Assembly: GCA_046315175.1 (NCBI GenBank)
Contig: JBKDBK010000045.1
Span: forward strand, 1 to 41,711
Direction: 5' to 3'
DNA: 41,711 nt
Origin: UBA8828 sp046315175
GTDB taxonomy: Bacteria > Verrucomicrobiota > Verrucomicrobiia > Opitutales > UBA953
In this document: in pieces, positions 1 through 8,617 of the stretch
Numbering within the stretch: the stretch's first letter is position 1
How the letters are laid out: each line of letters starts with the position of its first letter
Position numbers and translations under genes: made by a program
Notes under the pieces: model-generated
Databases searched by the model: none
The model's input: the letters and a program-made list of their open reading frames with translations, nothing else
What the model was told of the DNA's origin: nothing

Positions 1-1095
1 CATGAGATGAAGCGGAAGCTCGCCCGGCAGGGGACGCTCGAGCCCGTCGTGCTCCGCGACTTCACCCAGGCGACGGCCGAGGAGATTCCCCTGGTGCCCT
101 CGCCCGCGACGGGCAAGCCGGGCAGCCTCACCCCGCCCCGGTCGTTCAACATGATGTTCCAGACCTACGTCGGGGCCCTGCAGGACGCCTCCTCCGTGGC
201 CTACCTGCGGCCCGAGACCGCCCAGGGCATCTTCATCAACTTCAAGAACGTGGTCGACACCGGCCGCGTGCGCCTGCCCTTCGGCATCGCCCAGGTCGGC
301 AAGGCCTTCCGCAACGAGATCAACCCGCGCAACTTCATCTTCCGCTCGCGCGAGTTCGAGCAGATGGAGATCGAGTACTTCATCTCGCCCTCGGCCGACT
401 GGCAGGCCTCCCACCGCGCCTGGATCGAGCGCTGCCTCGCCTGGTTCGAGTCCATCGGCATCCCGCGGGCCAAGCTCTCGCTGCACGAGCACCCCCGGGA
501 GAAGCTCTCGCACTACTCCAAGGGCACGACCGACATCATGTTCGAGTTCCCCTTCGGCGTGCAGGAGCTCCAGGGCGTCGCGGCCCGGGGCGACTACGAC
601 CTCACCCAGCACAGCGCCGCCTCCGGCCAGCGCCTCGACTGGTTCGACGAGGCGAGCAAGGAGCGCTTCATCCCCCACGTCATCGAGCCCTCCGTCGGCG
701 TCGACCGCGTCTTCCTCGCCCTCCTCGCCACCGCCTACCACGAGGACGAGGTCGAGGGCGAGAAGCGCACCGTCCTTCGCCTGCCCGCCCGCGTGGCCCC
801 CTACAAGGCCGCCGTGTTCCCGCTCCTCAAGAACAAGCCCGAGCTGGTCGAGCGCGCCCGCGCCCTCCACGCCCGGCTGAGGCGTCGGTTCAACGTCTTC
901 TACGACGAGGCCGGCGCCATCGGCCGCCGCTATCGCCGACAGGATGAGATCGGGACCCCCTACGGCATCACGGTCGACTTCGACACCCTCGAGAAGGGAG
1001 CCGGCGTCACCGTCCGGGATCGCGACACCCTCGAGCAGGTGAGAATGTCCGAGGATGACCTCATCCGGTTCCTCGACGAGCGGGTTAACGGGTGA
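1..1095 (+). CDS. glyS: Glycyl-tRNA synthetase, 3' part (partial)
   Basis: Charges tRNA-Gly with glycine in the cytoplasm. The reading frame is already open at base 1, so the true start and N-terminal part lie outside the window; 364 codons remain. The fragment holds the class II catalytic core with the block RPETAQGIF, the motif-2-like segment GKAFRNEINPRNFIFRSREF and the motif-3-like segment SVGVDRVFLALL. An anticodon-binding domain follows, in which GRRYRRQDEIGTPYGITVD is typical. This single-chain layout is that of the alpha2 homodimeric GlyRS, not the separate alpha and beta chains of E. coli. No clear terminator follows the stop. Confidence 0.95.
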   Translation, partial: HEMKRKLARQGTLEPVVLRDFTQATAEEIPLVPSPATGKPGSLTPPRSFNMMFQTYVGALQDASSVAYLRPETAQGIFINFKNVVDTGRVRLPFGIAQVGKAFRNEINPRNFIFRSREFEQMEIEYFISPSADWQASHRAWIERCLAWFESIGIPRAKLSLHEHPREKLSHYSKGTTDIMFEFPFGVQELQGVAARGDYDLTQHSAASGQRLDWFDEASKERFIPHVIEPSVGVDRVFLALLATAYHEDEVEGEKRTVLRLPARVAPYKAAVFPLLKNKPELVERARALHARLRRRFNVFYDEAGAIGRRYRRQDEIGTPYGITVDFDTLEKGAGVTVRDRDTLEQVRMSEDDLIRFLDERVNG

Positions 1096-1144
1096 TTCGA
1101 CCCCGAAACGGCGCTTTTGACCCCGTCCGGGGCGAGGTCTGCTT

Positions 1145-1174
1145 TTGACACCCGGGCAGGCCCACGCCTAGGGT
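1145..1174 (+). promoter_or_regulatory. Sigma70-like promoter of the coiled-coil membrane protein
   Basis: A perfect TTGACA (1145-1150), an 18-nt spacer and TAGGGT (1169-1174) lie 17 nt before the ATG at 1192. A second GCTTTTGACC copy sits about 37 nt upstream, so the -35 region is partly duplicated. Confidence 0.6.
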
Positions 1175-1191
1175 CACAACCCTATATCCCC

Positions 1192-3720
1192 ATGAGCTCC
1201 TCCACGGCCCCGGCCAAACGGTACGGCTTCCCCTTCGTTCTCGCCTCCTCGGCCCTCATCATCGCGGGTTGTTCCGCCTACTTCTCCGTGAGGGGGCTCG
1301 GCCTCCTGTTCTCCTCAGAGATCCCGGTCATGATCATGGCCTCGGCCCTCGAGATCGGCAAGCTGGTCGCGGCCTCCTTCCTCTACCGCTACTGGACGGC
1401 CATCTCGGCCAGCCTCAAGTTCTACCTCACCCTGGCCCTCCTCGTCCTCATCGGCATCACCTCCCTCGGCAACTACGGCTACCTCGCCCGCGCCTACGAG
1501 AAGACCAACGACGCCATCACCATCGCCGAGAGCCAGATCGCCGCCTTCGAGCGCGAGGTTTCCGACCTCGACGCCCGCCTCGAGGCCGCCCGTGTCTCGA
1601 CCACCCGCAACCGCGGCGACAACCGCGAGGACGTCGTCAAGGCCCAGGCCCGCATCACCGCGGAGAAGGACGCCCTGGCCCAGGCCGTCTCCCGCCTCGA
1701 GGCCGCCCGCGTCAGCGCCAACGAGGCCCGCGCCGCCGACGCCAAGGCGGCCGCCGAGCGCTCCGGCGCCCAGGCCGACATCTTCCGCAAGACCATCGCC
1801 GCCGACGAGGCGACCGTGGCCAACCTCCTCAAGCGGCAGGAGGTGCTCGACCGCGCGGTCGACGCCTACACCCAGCAGGGCACCACCGGCGTCCTCATCT
1901 TCCAGACCGACGGCGTCCGCCTCGGCCAGGAGCTGCGCGCCCAGCAGGCGCCGGAGCGGGCCTCCATCTCGGCCGATCTTGAGAAGACCCGCGCCCGCAT
2001 CGAGCAGGTTCGCTCCGACCTCGGCAAGCAGACCGGCGACTCCGCGAAGGAGCTCCGCGCCATCGAGGATCGCTTCCGCGAGGAGTCCCGCCGCCTCGAC
2101 AGCGAGATCGCCGAGGCGCGCAAGATCAGCCAGGTCGCCATCTCCGAGCTGGAGAAGCAGCTCGCCTCGGTCGAGACCCGCCTGGCCGGCGCCGCCAACG
2201 TCGACGAGGGCAAGCTGGAGTCGCTCAACGAGCTCCGCCGCACCCGCATGACCGAGATCCAGGCGCTGAAGGACTCCATCGCCAATTCCGACATCGGCAC
2301 CTACCGCTTCGTCGCCCGCGCCTTCGACACCACCGCCGACGTCGTCGTCAAGTGGCTCATCATCGCCATCGTGCTGGTCTTCGACCCCCTCGCCGTCGTC
2401 CTCACCATCGGCTTCAACGTCGCCCTGCTCAGGGACACCGGCGCCGCCTCCGGCTTCGCCCCGATCGGCGCGGGTTTCGGCTCCGCCTCGCCCGCCGCCG
2501 CCGGATCCCCCTCCGCCCCGGCCACCGCCGCGCGCGGCTGGGTCTTCGGCGCCCTCACCACCCTCGTGGTCGTGCTCGTCGCCCTCCTTGCCTGGGTGCT
2601 GTGGCCCTCCAACACGCGCATCCTGACCTCGGGCGCGCGCGACCATCTCCGCCTCGTGCCCGGCGACAGCTTCGCCGTCATGACCTTCCGGCCCTTCGTC
2701 CCGGCGGTCGACCCCAAGTCCCCCGCTCCCGCCGCCCCCCAGGTGGCCGACCCCGTCCTCCAGGCCTTCCTGGAGCGGCTCGGCGGCCCCGTCGCGCTGC
2801 GCGCCATCCAGGATCTCGCGACGAGCGGCCTCGACACCCGCGCCGAGGTCGTCGCCTTCGCCAAGCACCCCACTCGCCCTCCCGGCGAGGACGGCGAGCG
2901 CCCCGTCGTGGTCTGCGGCCTGATCGTGCGCATCACCGATCCCGACGCCGCGGAGGCCTCCCTCGCCCGCCTCGCCGACCAGATGCGCACCGTTCTCCGC
3001 GGCAACTCGGGCAAGCCGGCCTCGCTGACCCGCAACCGGGCCATGATCCGCCATGCCGGCGGCCGTTTCCTCGACCCCGAGCGCGGGTTCTTCTCCTTCG
3101 GCCTGACCGACAGCGCCGCCATCCTGCTCGTCGAGTTCGACGGCGACCCCGCCGCGCCCTGCGTCGAGAACGAGATGCGCCGCTGCCTCGCCCTCGCCTC
3201 CGGCCAGGACCAGTCGCAGGAATCCCTTCCCCGATCCGCCTTCGGCGCCGTGACGGGCGTTTCCCTCTGGGCGGACGCCGAGCGCTTCTTCCGCCGTCTT
3301 CCCATGAGCGAGCAGACCGAGGAGCGTTACGCGGAGATCCGCCCGGCCATCGACTTTGAGCTCGGCATCACTCTCCGCCTGGTCGGCGCCGACCAGGTCA
3401 ACCTCGAGGCCCGCTACGACTACCGCCAAGGCCGCCCCGAGAAGCTCACCCTCGCCAAGGACGACTCCCTCCTGGGGGCGGTCACCGAGGACGATTCCGC
3501 CCGGCTCCTCCGCCGCGCCGCCGAGACGCTTGAGCTCGACGCCCTCGCCGAGCGCTTCCGCGCCGCCCTCGGCGTCGCCGAGAATCTCGGCATCAACCAG
3601 GTGCTGGTGGAGAAGTCCCAGACCTCCTCGACGCGCTCCGCCCAGTTCACCGTCACGGCCCGCCTCGAGAAGCAGTCCGACCAGCCTCTCGCCGGCGTGC
3701 TGCTCGCGCTGATGCGCTGA
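1192..3720 (+). CDS. Multi-pass coiled-coil membrane protein, function unknown
   Basis: An 842-residue protein I cannot assign to a pathway. Three hydrophobic segments (about residues 14-32, 44-64 and 75-98) are followed by a long Glu/Arg/Ala-rich coiled coil (about 101-385). Then come a fourth membrane segment (about 388-412, containing VFDPLAVV), an Ala/Pro/Gly linker, a fifth membrane segment (about 449-471) and a soluble C-terminal domain of about 365 residues. The pairing of an LEIGKLVAASFLYRYW-like segment with a DPLAV segment flanking a coiled coil resembles 'coil-containing' proteins I recall from marine phages; this is recall, not a search result. The open frame extends back to 1117, but ATG 1192 is preferred because a good promoter lies between. 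The lipoprotein gene follows 7 nt downstream, so the two are probably co-transcribed. Confidence 0.8.
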   Translation: MSSSTAPAKRYGFPFVLASSALIIAGCSAYFSVRGLGLLFSSEIPVMIMASALEIGKLVAASFLYRYWTAISASLKFYLTLALLVLIGITSLGNYGYLARAYEKTNDAITIAESQIAAFEREVSDLDARLEAARVSTTRNRGDNREDVVKAQARITAEKDALAQAVSRLEAARVSANEARAADAKAAAERSGAQADIFRKTIAADEATVANLLKRQEVLDRAVDAYTQQGTTGVLIFQTDGVRLGQELRAQQAPERASISADLEKTRARIEQVRSDLGKQTGDSAKELRAIEDRFREESRRLDSEIAEARKISQVAISELEKQLASVETRLAGAANVDEGKLESLNELRRTRMTEIQALKDSIANSDIGTYRFVARAFDTTADVVVKWLIIAIVLVFDPLAVVLTIGFNVALLRDTGAASGFAPIGAGFGSASPAAAGSPSAPATAARGWVFGALTTLVVVLVALLAWVLWPSNTRILTSGARDHLRLVPGDSFAVMTFRPFVPAVDPKSPAPAAPQVADPVLQAFLERLGGPVALRAIQDLATSGLDTRAEVVAFAKHPTRPPGEDGERPVVVCGLIVRITDPDAAEASLARLADQMRTVLRGNSGKPASLTRNRAMIRHAGGRFLDPERGFFSFGLTDSAAILLVEFDGDPAAPCVENEMRRCLALASGQDQSQESLPRSAFGAVTGVSLWADAERFFRRLPMSEQTEERYAEIRPAIDFELGITLRLVGADQVNLEARYDYRQGRPEKLTLAKDDSLLGAVTEDDSARLLRRAAETLELDALAERFRAALGVAENLGINQVLVEKSQTSSTRSAQFTVTARLEKQSDQPLAGVLLALMR

Positions 3721-3727
3721 GCCCCGG

Positions 3728-5275
3728 ATGCCGTCTCGCCCCCACCGGCTCGCCCCGGCCCTCCTGGCGCTGACCCTCGCCGGGTGCTGCGTCCGGCAGC
3801 CGTCGTCCGTCGACGCCGTACCCGGTGGCTGGATCAACCTAGCCGAGCTTCCGGGGGTTCCCGTGCGCAAGCTCGCGGACGGAGGCCAGCCGCCCGCGAA
3901 AGGCCCCGTCCCGCTTCCCCCGCCTGTCTCAGGCGAAACGGGCACCTCGCCGATCCCCGTTCCCCCGGTGGCCCGTGTTCCCGACGTTCCGGGCAAAGAT
4001 CCCCAAGCTGAAAAGCCCGCGCCCGCGCCCGTGGCCGGCTCCGGCGGCATCCCTCCGGAACCGGTGGCGGTGGTCGGCGACGATCCCGGCCGCGCTCGGC
4101 CCATCCCGGGTCCGTCCCCGGTTGCGCTTCCCAATCCCGGCCAGCCGACATCTCCCCCGCTGGCGGAGGGCCGAGCCGTCATCCCGTCGATCGCCGAGCT
4201 TGGACAACGCTCGGGGCACGGTGGCGCAGGTCTTGCCCTTGCCGACGCCGCGGGACGAACCGACGGCCTGTCCAGGCCCTCCTCGCTTCCAGGCCTCGCC
4301 GGCTTGCCTTCGGAAGGGGCTTCCCCCCGGCCTTCCCTTGAAGGCGCCTCCGTCGTCGAAGGCGTTCCCGCGCCCACCCGCTCGCCGTCAATCGGCGGGC
4401 TGGCAGGGCAGGGTGATTCCGCCGCGTCGCGCGCCGTCCTGCCGCGCGTCCCCGCCGAGCAGTCCAACGACGCCGATGGGCCGAGGGGTTTTTCCCTGGG
4501 GATTCTGCCTGGCCAGCCGCGCCGCGTCGGCGGACAGGGCATCGTTGCGCCCAGCCCCGTCGATTCCCCTCGCCCCGGCTCGTCCTCGCCGCGAATCAAC
4601 GCCGGCACGCCCGCCTCCCCCTCCCAGGGCACGCCGTCCGCCCTCCCAGTCCCTCGTCCTGAACTGGGCGATGAGCCGTCCGCCCCCTCGGTTTTTGGCC
4701 AGTTTTACAAGGGTCCCCGCCCCATCGGGTCCTCGGGCGCCCCGGCGACCTCGTCCGCCGCGGCGCCGGTTCGGCCCAAGTCCATCGAGGCGCCCCCTCG
4801 CGGCGCCGTGGATTCGGTTTCGGGTTCTCCTGGCTTGCCGAGGTTGCCCTCGTCCGCCGCGACAGCGCCGACGCCCCAGCAGCCCATCAAGTCGGCGCCT
4901 CCCGCCACCGGGCCGTCCGTCGCCGACTCCTCCCCGCTGGCGTCCGGCCCAGCGTCTCGCGCCTCCCTTCCCGCCCGGTCACCCCACGCGGATTCCCCCT
5001 CTCCCGCCCCTGCGGCGCGTCTCCCTGCCGTCCCCTCTCCCGGTCCGCGTCCCAGCGAGGCGGAGGTTTCGCCTCGTGCGCCAGTCGCCGCCGCCGACGC
5101 TCAGCTGGCCGTGCGCCGGATGGAGGAGCTGCGCGAGGAGTATGCCGCCTATGAGCGCGAGGCAGCACGTCTTCGGGCAATCCTGCGCCGCGCCCTTGGT
5201 CTGGATGAGCCCGCGGATCCCGAGCCCGCGTCCGAGGGAGGCGAGCCGGTTCGCGTCAACGGCGACGGGAAGTGA
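3728..5275 (+). CDS. Pro/Ser/Ala-rich lipoprotein
   Basis: A 515-residue protein with an N-terminal lipoprotein signal: Arg/His-containing head, hydrophobic stretch, and lipobox LAGC with Cys20 as the expected lipidated residue. Residues of about 40-450 are low complexity, dominated by Pro, Ser, Ala and Gly, and probably disordered. A short charged helix of about 40 residues near the C-terminus (containing RRMEELREEYAAYEREAARL) could form a coiled coil. It starts 7 nt after the membrane coiled-coil gene, so the two may form one envelope structure (inference). The 3' end overlaps the convergent nucleotidyltransferase-kinase gene by 20 bp. Function is unknown. Confidence 0.75.
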   Translation: MPSRPHRLAPALLALTLAGCCVRQPSSVDAVPGGWINLAELPGVPVRKLADGGQPPAKGPVPLPPPVSGETGTSPIPVPPVARVPDVPGKDPQAEKPAPAPVAGSGGIPPEPVAVVGDDPGRARPIPGPSPVALPNPGQPTSPPLAEGRAVIPSIAELGQRSGHGGAGLALADAAGRTDGLSRPSSLPGLAGLPSEGASPRPSLEGASVVEGVPAPTRSPSIGGLAGQGDSAASRAVLPRVPAEQSNDADGPRGFSLGILPGQPRRVGGQGIVAPSPVDSPRPGSSSPRINAGTPASPSQGTPSALPVPRPELGDEPSAPSVFGQFYKGPRPIGSSGAPATSSAAAPVRPKSIEAPPRGAVDSVSGSPGLPRLPSSAATAPTPQQPIKSAPPATGPSVADSSPLASGPASRASLPARSPHADSPSPAPAARLPAVPSPGPRPSEAEVSPRAPVAAADAQLAVRRMEELREEYAAYEREAARLRAILRRALGLDEPADPEPASEGGEPVRVNGDGK

Positions 5276-6938
5276 CCGGTTCCGGGCTTTCCCGCAGCGT
5301 CCGGGCCAGCTCGGACAGGCGTCGCCGGCCGGACAGCGTCGCCGCCCACTCGAGGTTGGCGAGCCCCGCGGGAAGGTGCGCCAGGAAATCCGCTCGGCCG
5401 TGGTTGCGACCGAGGTTCGCATAGGCCCCGCAGGCCTGCAGGAGCCGCTGGGCGGCCGCGGTGTGCAGCAGGTGGCTGAAGGCGTCCCTCGATTCCCTCC
5501 ATCCCGACGCCTCGCGTGCCTCTTCCTCGAGGTCCACCCGCCAGAGCTGCATGTCGCCGCGGGTCACATAGGGGTCGAGGATGAGCGAGGCGTAGTCGTA
5601 GGCGGCGCAGCCGGCCCGCATGCCCTGGAAATCGATCAGCCAAGCCTGGTCGTCCCTGACCAGGATGTTCTGCGACTGGAAGTCGCGGTGGACCGCGACC
5701 AGGGGCTGCCGGAGCAGCTCGCGGGAAAGCGAGGCCATCTCCTCGGCCACCCCGCGGTCGAGGCGCTGCCCCGCCAGGACATGCTCGCAGAAATAATCGC
5801 GCTCCCAGCGGTAAAGCTGCTCGTCGAAGGGCGCCGAGAGCGAGAGTCCCGCGCCGGCGGCCGCCTCGAGCCCGCCGCGGTGCAACCTAGCCACTTGGCC
5901 GATCGCCGAGGCGTAGGGCTTCCAGGGGAAGGGCGCCTCGCGCCCGGCGGCGAGCAGGTCGCGATCCCCGAGGTCCTCGAGCAGGAGTGCATTTCCCCGC
6001 TCGGCCAGCACCTTGGGCGCGTTGAGGCCGAGCTGGTCGCGCAGGATCACGGCCAGCGGTCCGTAGAGCGCGTTCTCCGCCTTGGCGCCGTCGTGCGCGC
6101 ACACCACGCCGGGCCCGTGGGTCGCGGAGACGCCGCGGGCGAAGCTGCGCGAGGAGGCGCCGCGCGCGAGCTCGCCGCCGGGCGTCAGGGCGGCGCCGAC
6201 CGCGGCGGCGGCCGCCGCCAGGTCGACCGGCTCGGGGTGGCGGGCCCGCGCCGCGGCGTAGGCCTCGGGCGTGCCGATGTCATCCCACGTCGCGCTGGGG
6301 TCCAGGCTGGCCCGAATCGAGCCCGGTTTGGCCGCCACCCGGCGGAGCAGGTGCTCCACCAGCGACTCGCGGCTCGGGGGAAGCGACTGCGCAAAGCCCC
6401 TCGCGACCACGCAGATGCCCGTGAACTGATACGAGGGATCGGCCGAGCCGAGGCGGTCGCGGAGGTCGGTCACGGTCCCGTCGTTCGCCACGCGGACGTT
6501 GCGGTTGGGGCCTTCCCGTCGCACGAGCAGGGTGACCTCCGCCTTTCCCCTGAGGTGATCCCGCACCAGGAGGGCGAGGTCGGGCTCGGCCAGGATGTCG
6601 CCGTTCCAGACCAGGAGGTGCGGGTCCTCCTCGGTGAGCAGCGGGGCGATGTTCGCCAGTCCCCCGCCCGTCTCAAGGAGCTCGGGCTCGTGCACGAGCG
6701 TGACCGGCGCGCCCCGGTGCTCGCCCGCGGGGAAGGCCGCGGACCAGGCCTCGGGCCGGTGGTGCGTGTTGACGAGGAATCGCCTCACCCCCGCGGCGAG
6801 GAGGTGGTCCATCGCACGCCGGACGAGGGGCGCCCCGCCGAGGGGCAGGAGCGGTTTTGGAATCGCGTCCGTCAGGGGTCGCAGGCGGGTGCCCAGGCCC
6901 GCGCCGAGCAGGAAGGCCGTGCGGGGAAACTCAGCCAT
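5256..6938 (-). CDS. Fused nucleotidyltransferase-sugar kinase, MurU-AmgK-like
   Basis: A 560-residue two-domain enzyme. The N-terminal domain (about 1-225) is a sugar-1-phosphate nucleotidyltransferase with GAGLGTRLRPLT (12-23), IPKPLLP, ETGGG and NGDI. The C-terminal domain (about 235-550) is an aminoglycoside-phosphotransferase-fold kinase with an ASSRSFAR nucleotide-binding segment, the catalytic loop VHRDFQSQNILV (near 414) and the metal-binding LIDFQG (near 432). In Pseudomonas, MurU and AmgK are separate proteins that turn recovered MurNAc into UDP-MurNAc; the same two activities in one chain suggest a bifunctional recycling enzyme (inference). Other sugars cannot be excluded. The ATG overlaps the stop of the upstream regulator gene by 8 nt, so the two are co-transcribed. 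Confidence 0.8.
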   Translation of the reverse strand: MAEFPRTAFLLGAGLGTRLRPLTDAIPKPLLPLGGAPLVRRAMDHLLAAGVRRFLVNTHHRPEAWSAAFPAGEHRGAPVTLVHEPELLETGGGLANIAPLLTEEDPHLLVWNGDILAEPDLALLVRDHLRGKAEVTLLVRREGPNRNVRVANDGTVTDLRDRLGSADPSYQFTGICVVARGFAQSLPPSRESLVEHLLRRVAAKPGSIRASLDPSATWDDIGTPEAYAAARARHPEPVDLAAAAAAVGAALTPGGELARGASSRSFARGVSATHGPGVVCAHDGAKAENALYGPLAVILRDQLGLNAPKVLAERGNALLLEDLGDRDLLAAGREAPFPWKPYASAIGQVARLHRGGLEAAAGAGLSLSAPFDEQLYRWERDYFCEHVLAGQRLDRGVAEEMASLSRELLRQPLVAVHRDFQSQNILVRDDQAWLIDFQGMRAGCAAYDYASLILDPYVTRGDMQLWRVDLEEEAREASGWRESRDAFSHLLHTAAAQRLLQACGAYANLGRNHGRADFLAHLPAGLANLEWAATLSGRRRLSELARTLRESPEPVTSRRR

Positions 6939-7395
6939 GGGCGCAGCGCGGGCAGACGCCCTGGATCTCGAGGACGTGCGAGAGGTCGGAGAAGCCCCGG
7001 GCCCGGGCGGCGGCCTCGACCGCCGCGGTGTCGCACTCGGCCAGGCGCTCGACGGCGCCGCAGCGGCGGCAGACCACATGGTGGTGGTGGTGCGCGCCCG
7101 AGGTGAGCGCGTAGACGGCCCGGCCCTTCTCGAGCGGGTGGCGCTGCACGATCCCGGCCCGCTCAAACGCGTCGAGGCTGCGGTAGAGCGTGACCTTGTC
7201 CGCCCGCTGCCGGCCCACCTTGCGGTGAAGCTCCTCCACCGCGAGCGGCAGCTTGGACTGCGCGAGGATGCGCACGAGGGAGCGCCGGGCCTCGGTCACG
7301 CGCAGGCCGGCCGCCCTCGCGCGCGCCATGGCCCGCTCGACGCGGTCCTGGCCGCCTCCGCAGCAGTCGTCTCCGTGGTGGTGGCCGGACGGCAT
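6931..7395 (-). CDS. Fur family metalloregulator, possibly Zur
   Basis: A 154-residue DNA-binding repressor of the Fur family. The winged helix lies at about 25-90 (GLRVTEARRSLVRIL, then DKVTLYRSLDAFERAGIV). The dimerisation part carries the His-rich run HHHHH just before the first CxxC (C109/C112); a second CxxC is C148/C151. This is the structural zinc site of Fur/Zur proteins. The N-terminus GHHHGDDCCGGG is an extra metal-binding-looking tail. Zinc is my best guess for the effector because of the many His/Cys residues. It is the first gene of a two-gene unit with the fused nucleotidyltransferase-kinase, an unusual partner. Metal specificity is not proven by the sequence. Confidence 0.88.
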   Translation of the reverse strand: MPSGHHHGDDCCGGGQDRVERAMARARAAGLRVTEARRSLVRILAQSKLPLAVEELHRKVGRQRADKVTLYRSLDAFERAGIVQRHPLEKGRAVYALTSGAHHHHHVVCRRCGAVERLAECDTAAVEAAARARGFSDLSHVLEIQGVCPRCAHG

Positions 7396-7401
7396 GCGTC
7401 G

Positions 7402-7430
7402 TTCAAAGGCCGGGACTGCCCGGGTGCAAA
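7402..7430 (-). promoter_or_regulatory. Putative leaderless-type promoter of the Fur gene
   Basis: On the minus strand, TTTGCA (7425-7430), 17 nt, TTTGAA (7402-7407), then 6 nt to the ATG at 7395. The -10 box is weak, but the geometry matches the stronger dinJ and corA promoters in this window. Confidence 0.35.
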
Positions 7431-7461
7431 CCTTCTCCCTGTGTCATCGGTTGGCGGAGGC

Positions 7462-7489
7462 TTGCCACCCGGCCCGTCCCGGGGTTGCC
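7462..7489 (+). promoter_or_regulatory. Putative promoter of metX
   Basis: TTGCCA (7462-7467), 16 nt, a poor -10 candidate GTTGCC (7484-7489), then 7 nt to GTG 7497. Only the spacing and the -35 are convincing. Confidence 0.25.
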
Positions 7490-7496
7490 TGCACGC

Positions 7497-8615
7497 GTGA
7501 CCGACGACCCGCCCAGCGCCCCGACCGACTCGGCCTCCGTGGGCTTGGTTTCCCCCCGCGACGCCCCGTTTGCCGGGCCGTTCCAGCTCGAGCTCGGCGG
7601 CGAGCTGCCCGCCCTGACCCTCCGCTACGAGACCTACGGCGCCCTCAACGCCGACCGTTCCAACGCCATCCTCGTCCCCCACGCCCTGAGCGGCGACCAC
7701 CACGTGGCGGGCCGCCATTCCCCCTCCGACCCGAAGCCGGGCTGGTGGGACGCCTTCGTCGGGCCGGGCAAGATGATCGACACCGACCGACACTTCGTCA
7801 TCGGCGTCAACACCCTCGGCGGCTGCCGCGGCTCAACCGGACCCCTGAGCGTCGACCCGCGCACCGGCGCGCCCTACGGCGGCACCTTCCCCGAGCTGAC
7901 CTTCGGCGACATCGTCCGGGCCCAGCGTCGTCTCGTCGAGAGCCTCGGCATCCGCCGCCTGCGCGCCGTCGTCGGGGGCTCGAAGGGCGGCATGCAGGCC
8001 CTCCTCTGGGCGGCCGACCACGCCGAGGCCGTGGACAGGGTTGTCGCCCTCGCCTGCGCGCTCAGCCAGCCGCCCCACGCGCTGGCGCTCAACGCCGCCG
8101 CGCGCTTCGCCGTTTCGGCCGACCCTCGCTGGCGCGGCGGCCATTACGGACCGGGCGAGGGGCCCGACGCCGGTCTGGCCGTCGCCCGGATGATCGGCCA
8201 CGTCTCCTATCTCTCGCCCGCCGCCCTCGCGCGCAAGTTCGGTCGCCAGACCGTGCCGGGGACGGGCCCCGCCGACCCCGTCCGCTGGCAGGTGGAGAGC
8301 TACCTTCGTCACCAGGGCGACGCCTTTGTGCGCCGGTTCGACGCCGTCAGCCTCATGCTCATCACCCGGGCCGTCGACCGGTTCGACCTGACCGCGCGCG
8401 CCGCCGCGGGCGACCTCGCGCGGCCCGGCTCCCCCGCCGTCCTCGCGGTGGGCTTCTCCACCGACGGCCTCTACCCCGTCTCCGAGGCCCGCGCCATCGC
8501 CGCCGCCGCCGGCTCCCGCGGCGCCTGCCTGGAGATCGAGACGGACGCCGGCCACGACGCCTTTCTCCTGCCCAACCCGCGGCTGACCGAGCGGGTGAGG
8601 GGCTTCCTCGCCTGA
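7497..8615 (+). CDS. metX: Homoserine O-acetyltransferase
   Basis: Transfers an acetyl (possibly succinyl) group to the hydroxyl of L-homoserine, the first committed step to methionine through O-acylhomoserine. It is an alpha/beta-hydrolase fold enzyme of the MetX family. Near the N-terminus are LRYETYGALN and HALSGDHHVAG; NTLGGCRGSTGP follows, and the nucleophile elbow GGSKGGMQ has Ser162. The expected triad partners are Asp323 (STDGLYP) and His353 (DAGHDAF). At 372 residues it has the usual family length. The start is uncertain: TTG 7485 is in frame, but GTG 7497 fits the promoter spacing better. No other methionine gene is adjacent. Confidence 0.93.
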   Translation: MTDDPPSAPTDSASVGLVSPRDAPFAGPFQLELGGELPALTLRYETYGALNADRSNAILVPHALSGDHHVAGRHSPSDPKPGWWDAFVGPGKMIDTDRHFVIGVNTLGGCRGSTGPLSVDPRTGAPYGGTFPELTFGDIVRAQRRLVESLGIRRLRAVVGGSKGGMQALLWAADHAEAVDRVVALACALSQPPHALALNAAARFAVSADPRWRGGHYGPGEGPDAGLAVARMIGHVSYLSPAALARKFGRQTVPGTGPADPVRWQVESYLRHQGDAFVRRFDAVSLMLITRAVDRFDLTARAAAGDLARPGSPAVLAVGFSTDGLYPVSEARAIAAAAGSRGACLEIETDAGHDAFLLPNPRLTERVRGFLA

Positions 8616-8617
8616 CC

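Noticed and set aside
1315..4632. A 1,105-codon open frame antisense to the coiled-coil protein and lipoprotein
   Set aside because: It has Gly/Asp/Val-rich composition typical of antisense frames in GC-rich genes. It would span two genes that have a promoter, membrane segments and a lipobox.
3975..7106. A 1,043-codon plus-strand frame across the lipoprotein and the MurU-AmgK-like gene
   Set aside because: It is Arg/Pro/Ser-rich without motifs, and crosses the end of one real gene and the antisense of two others.
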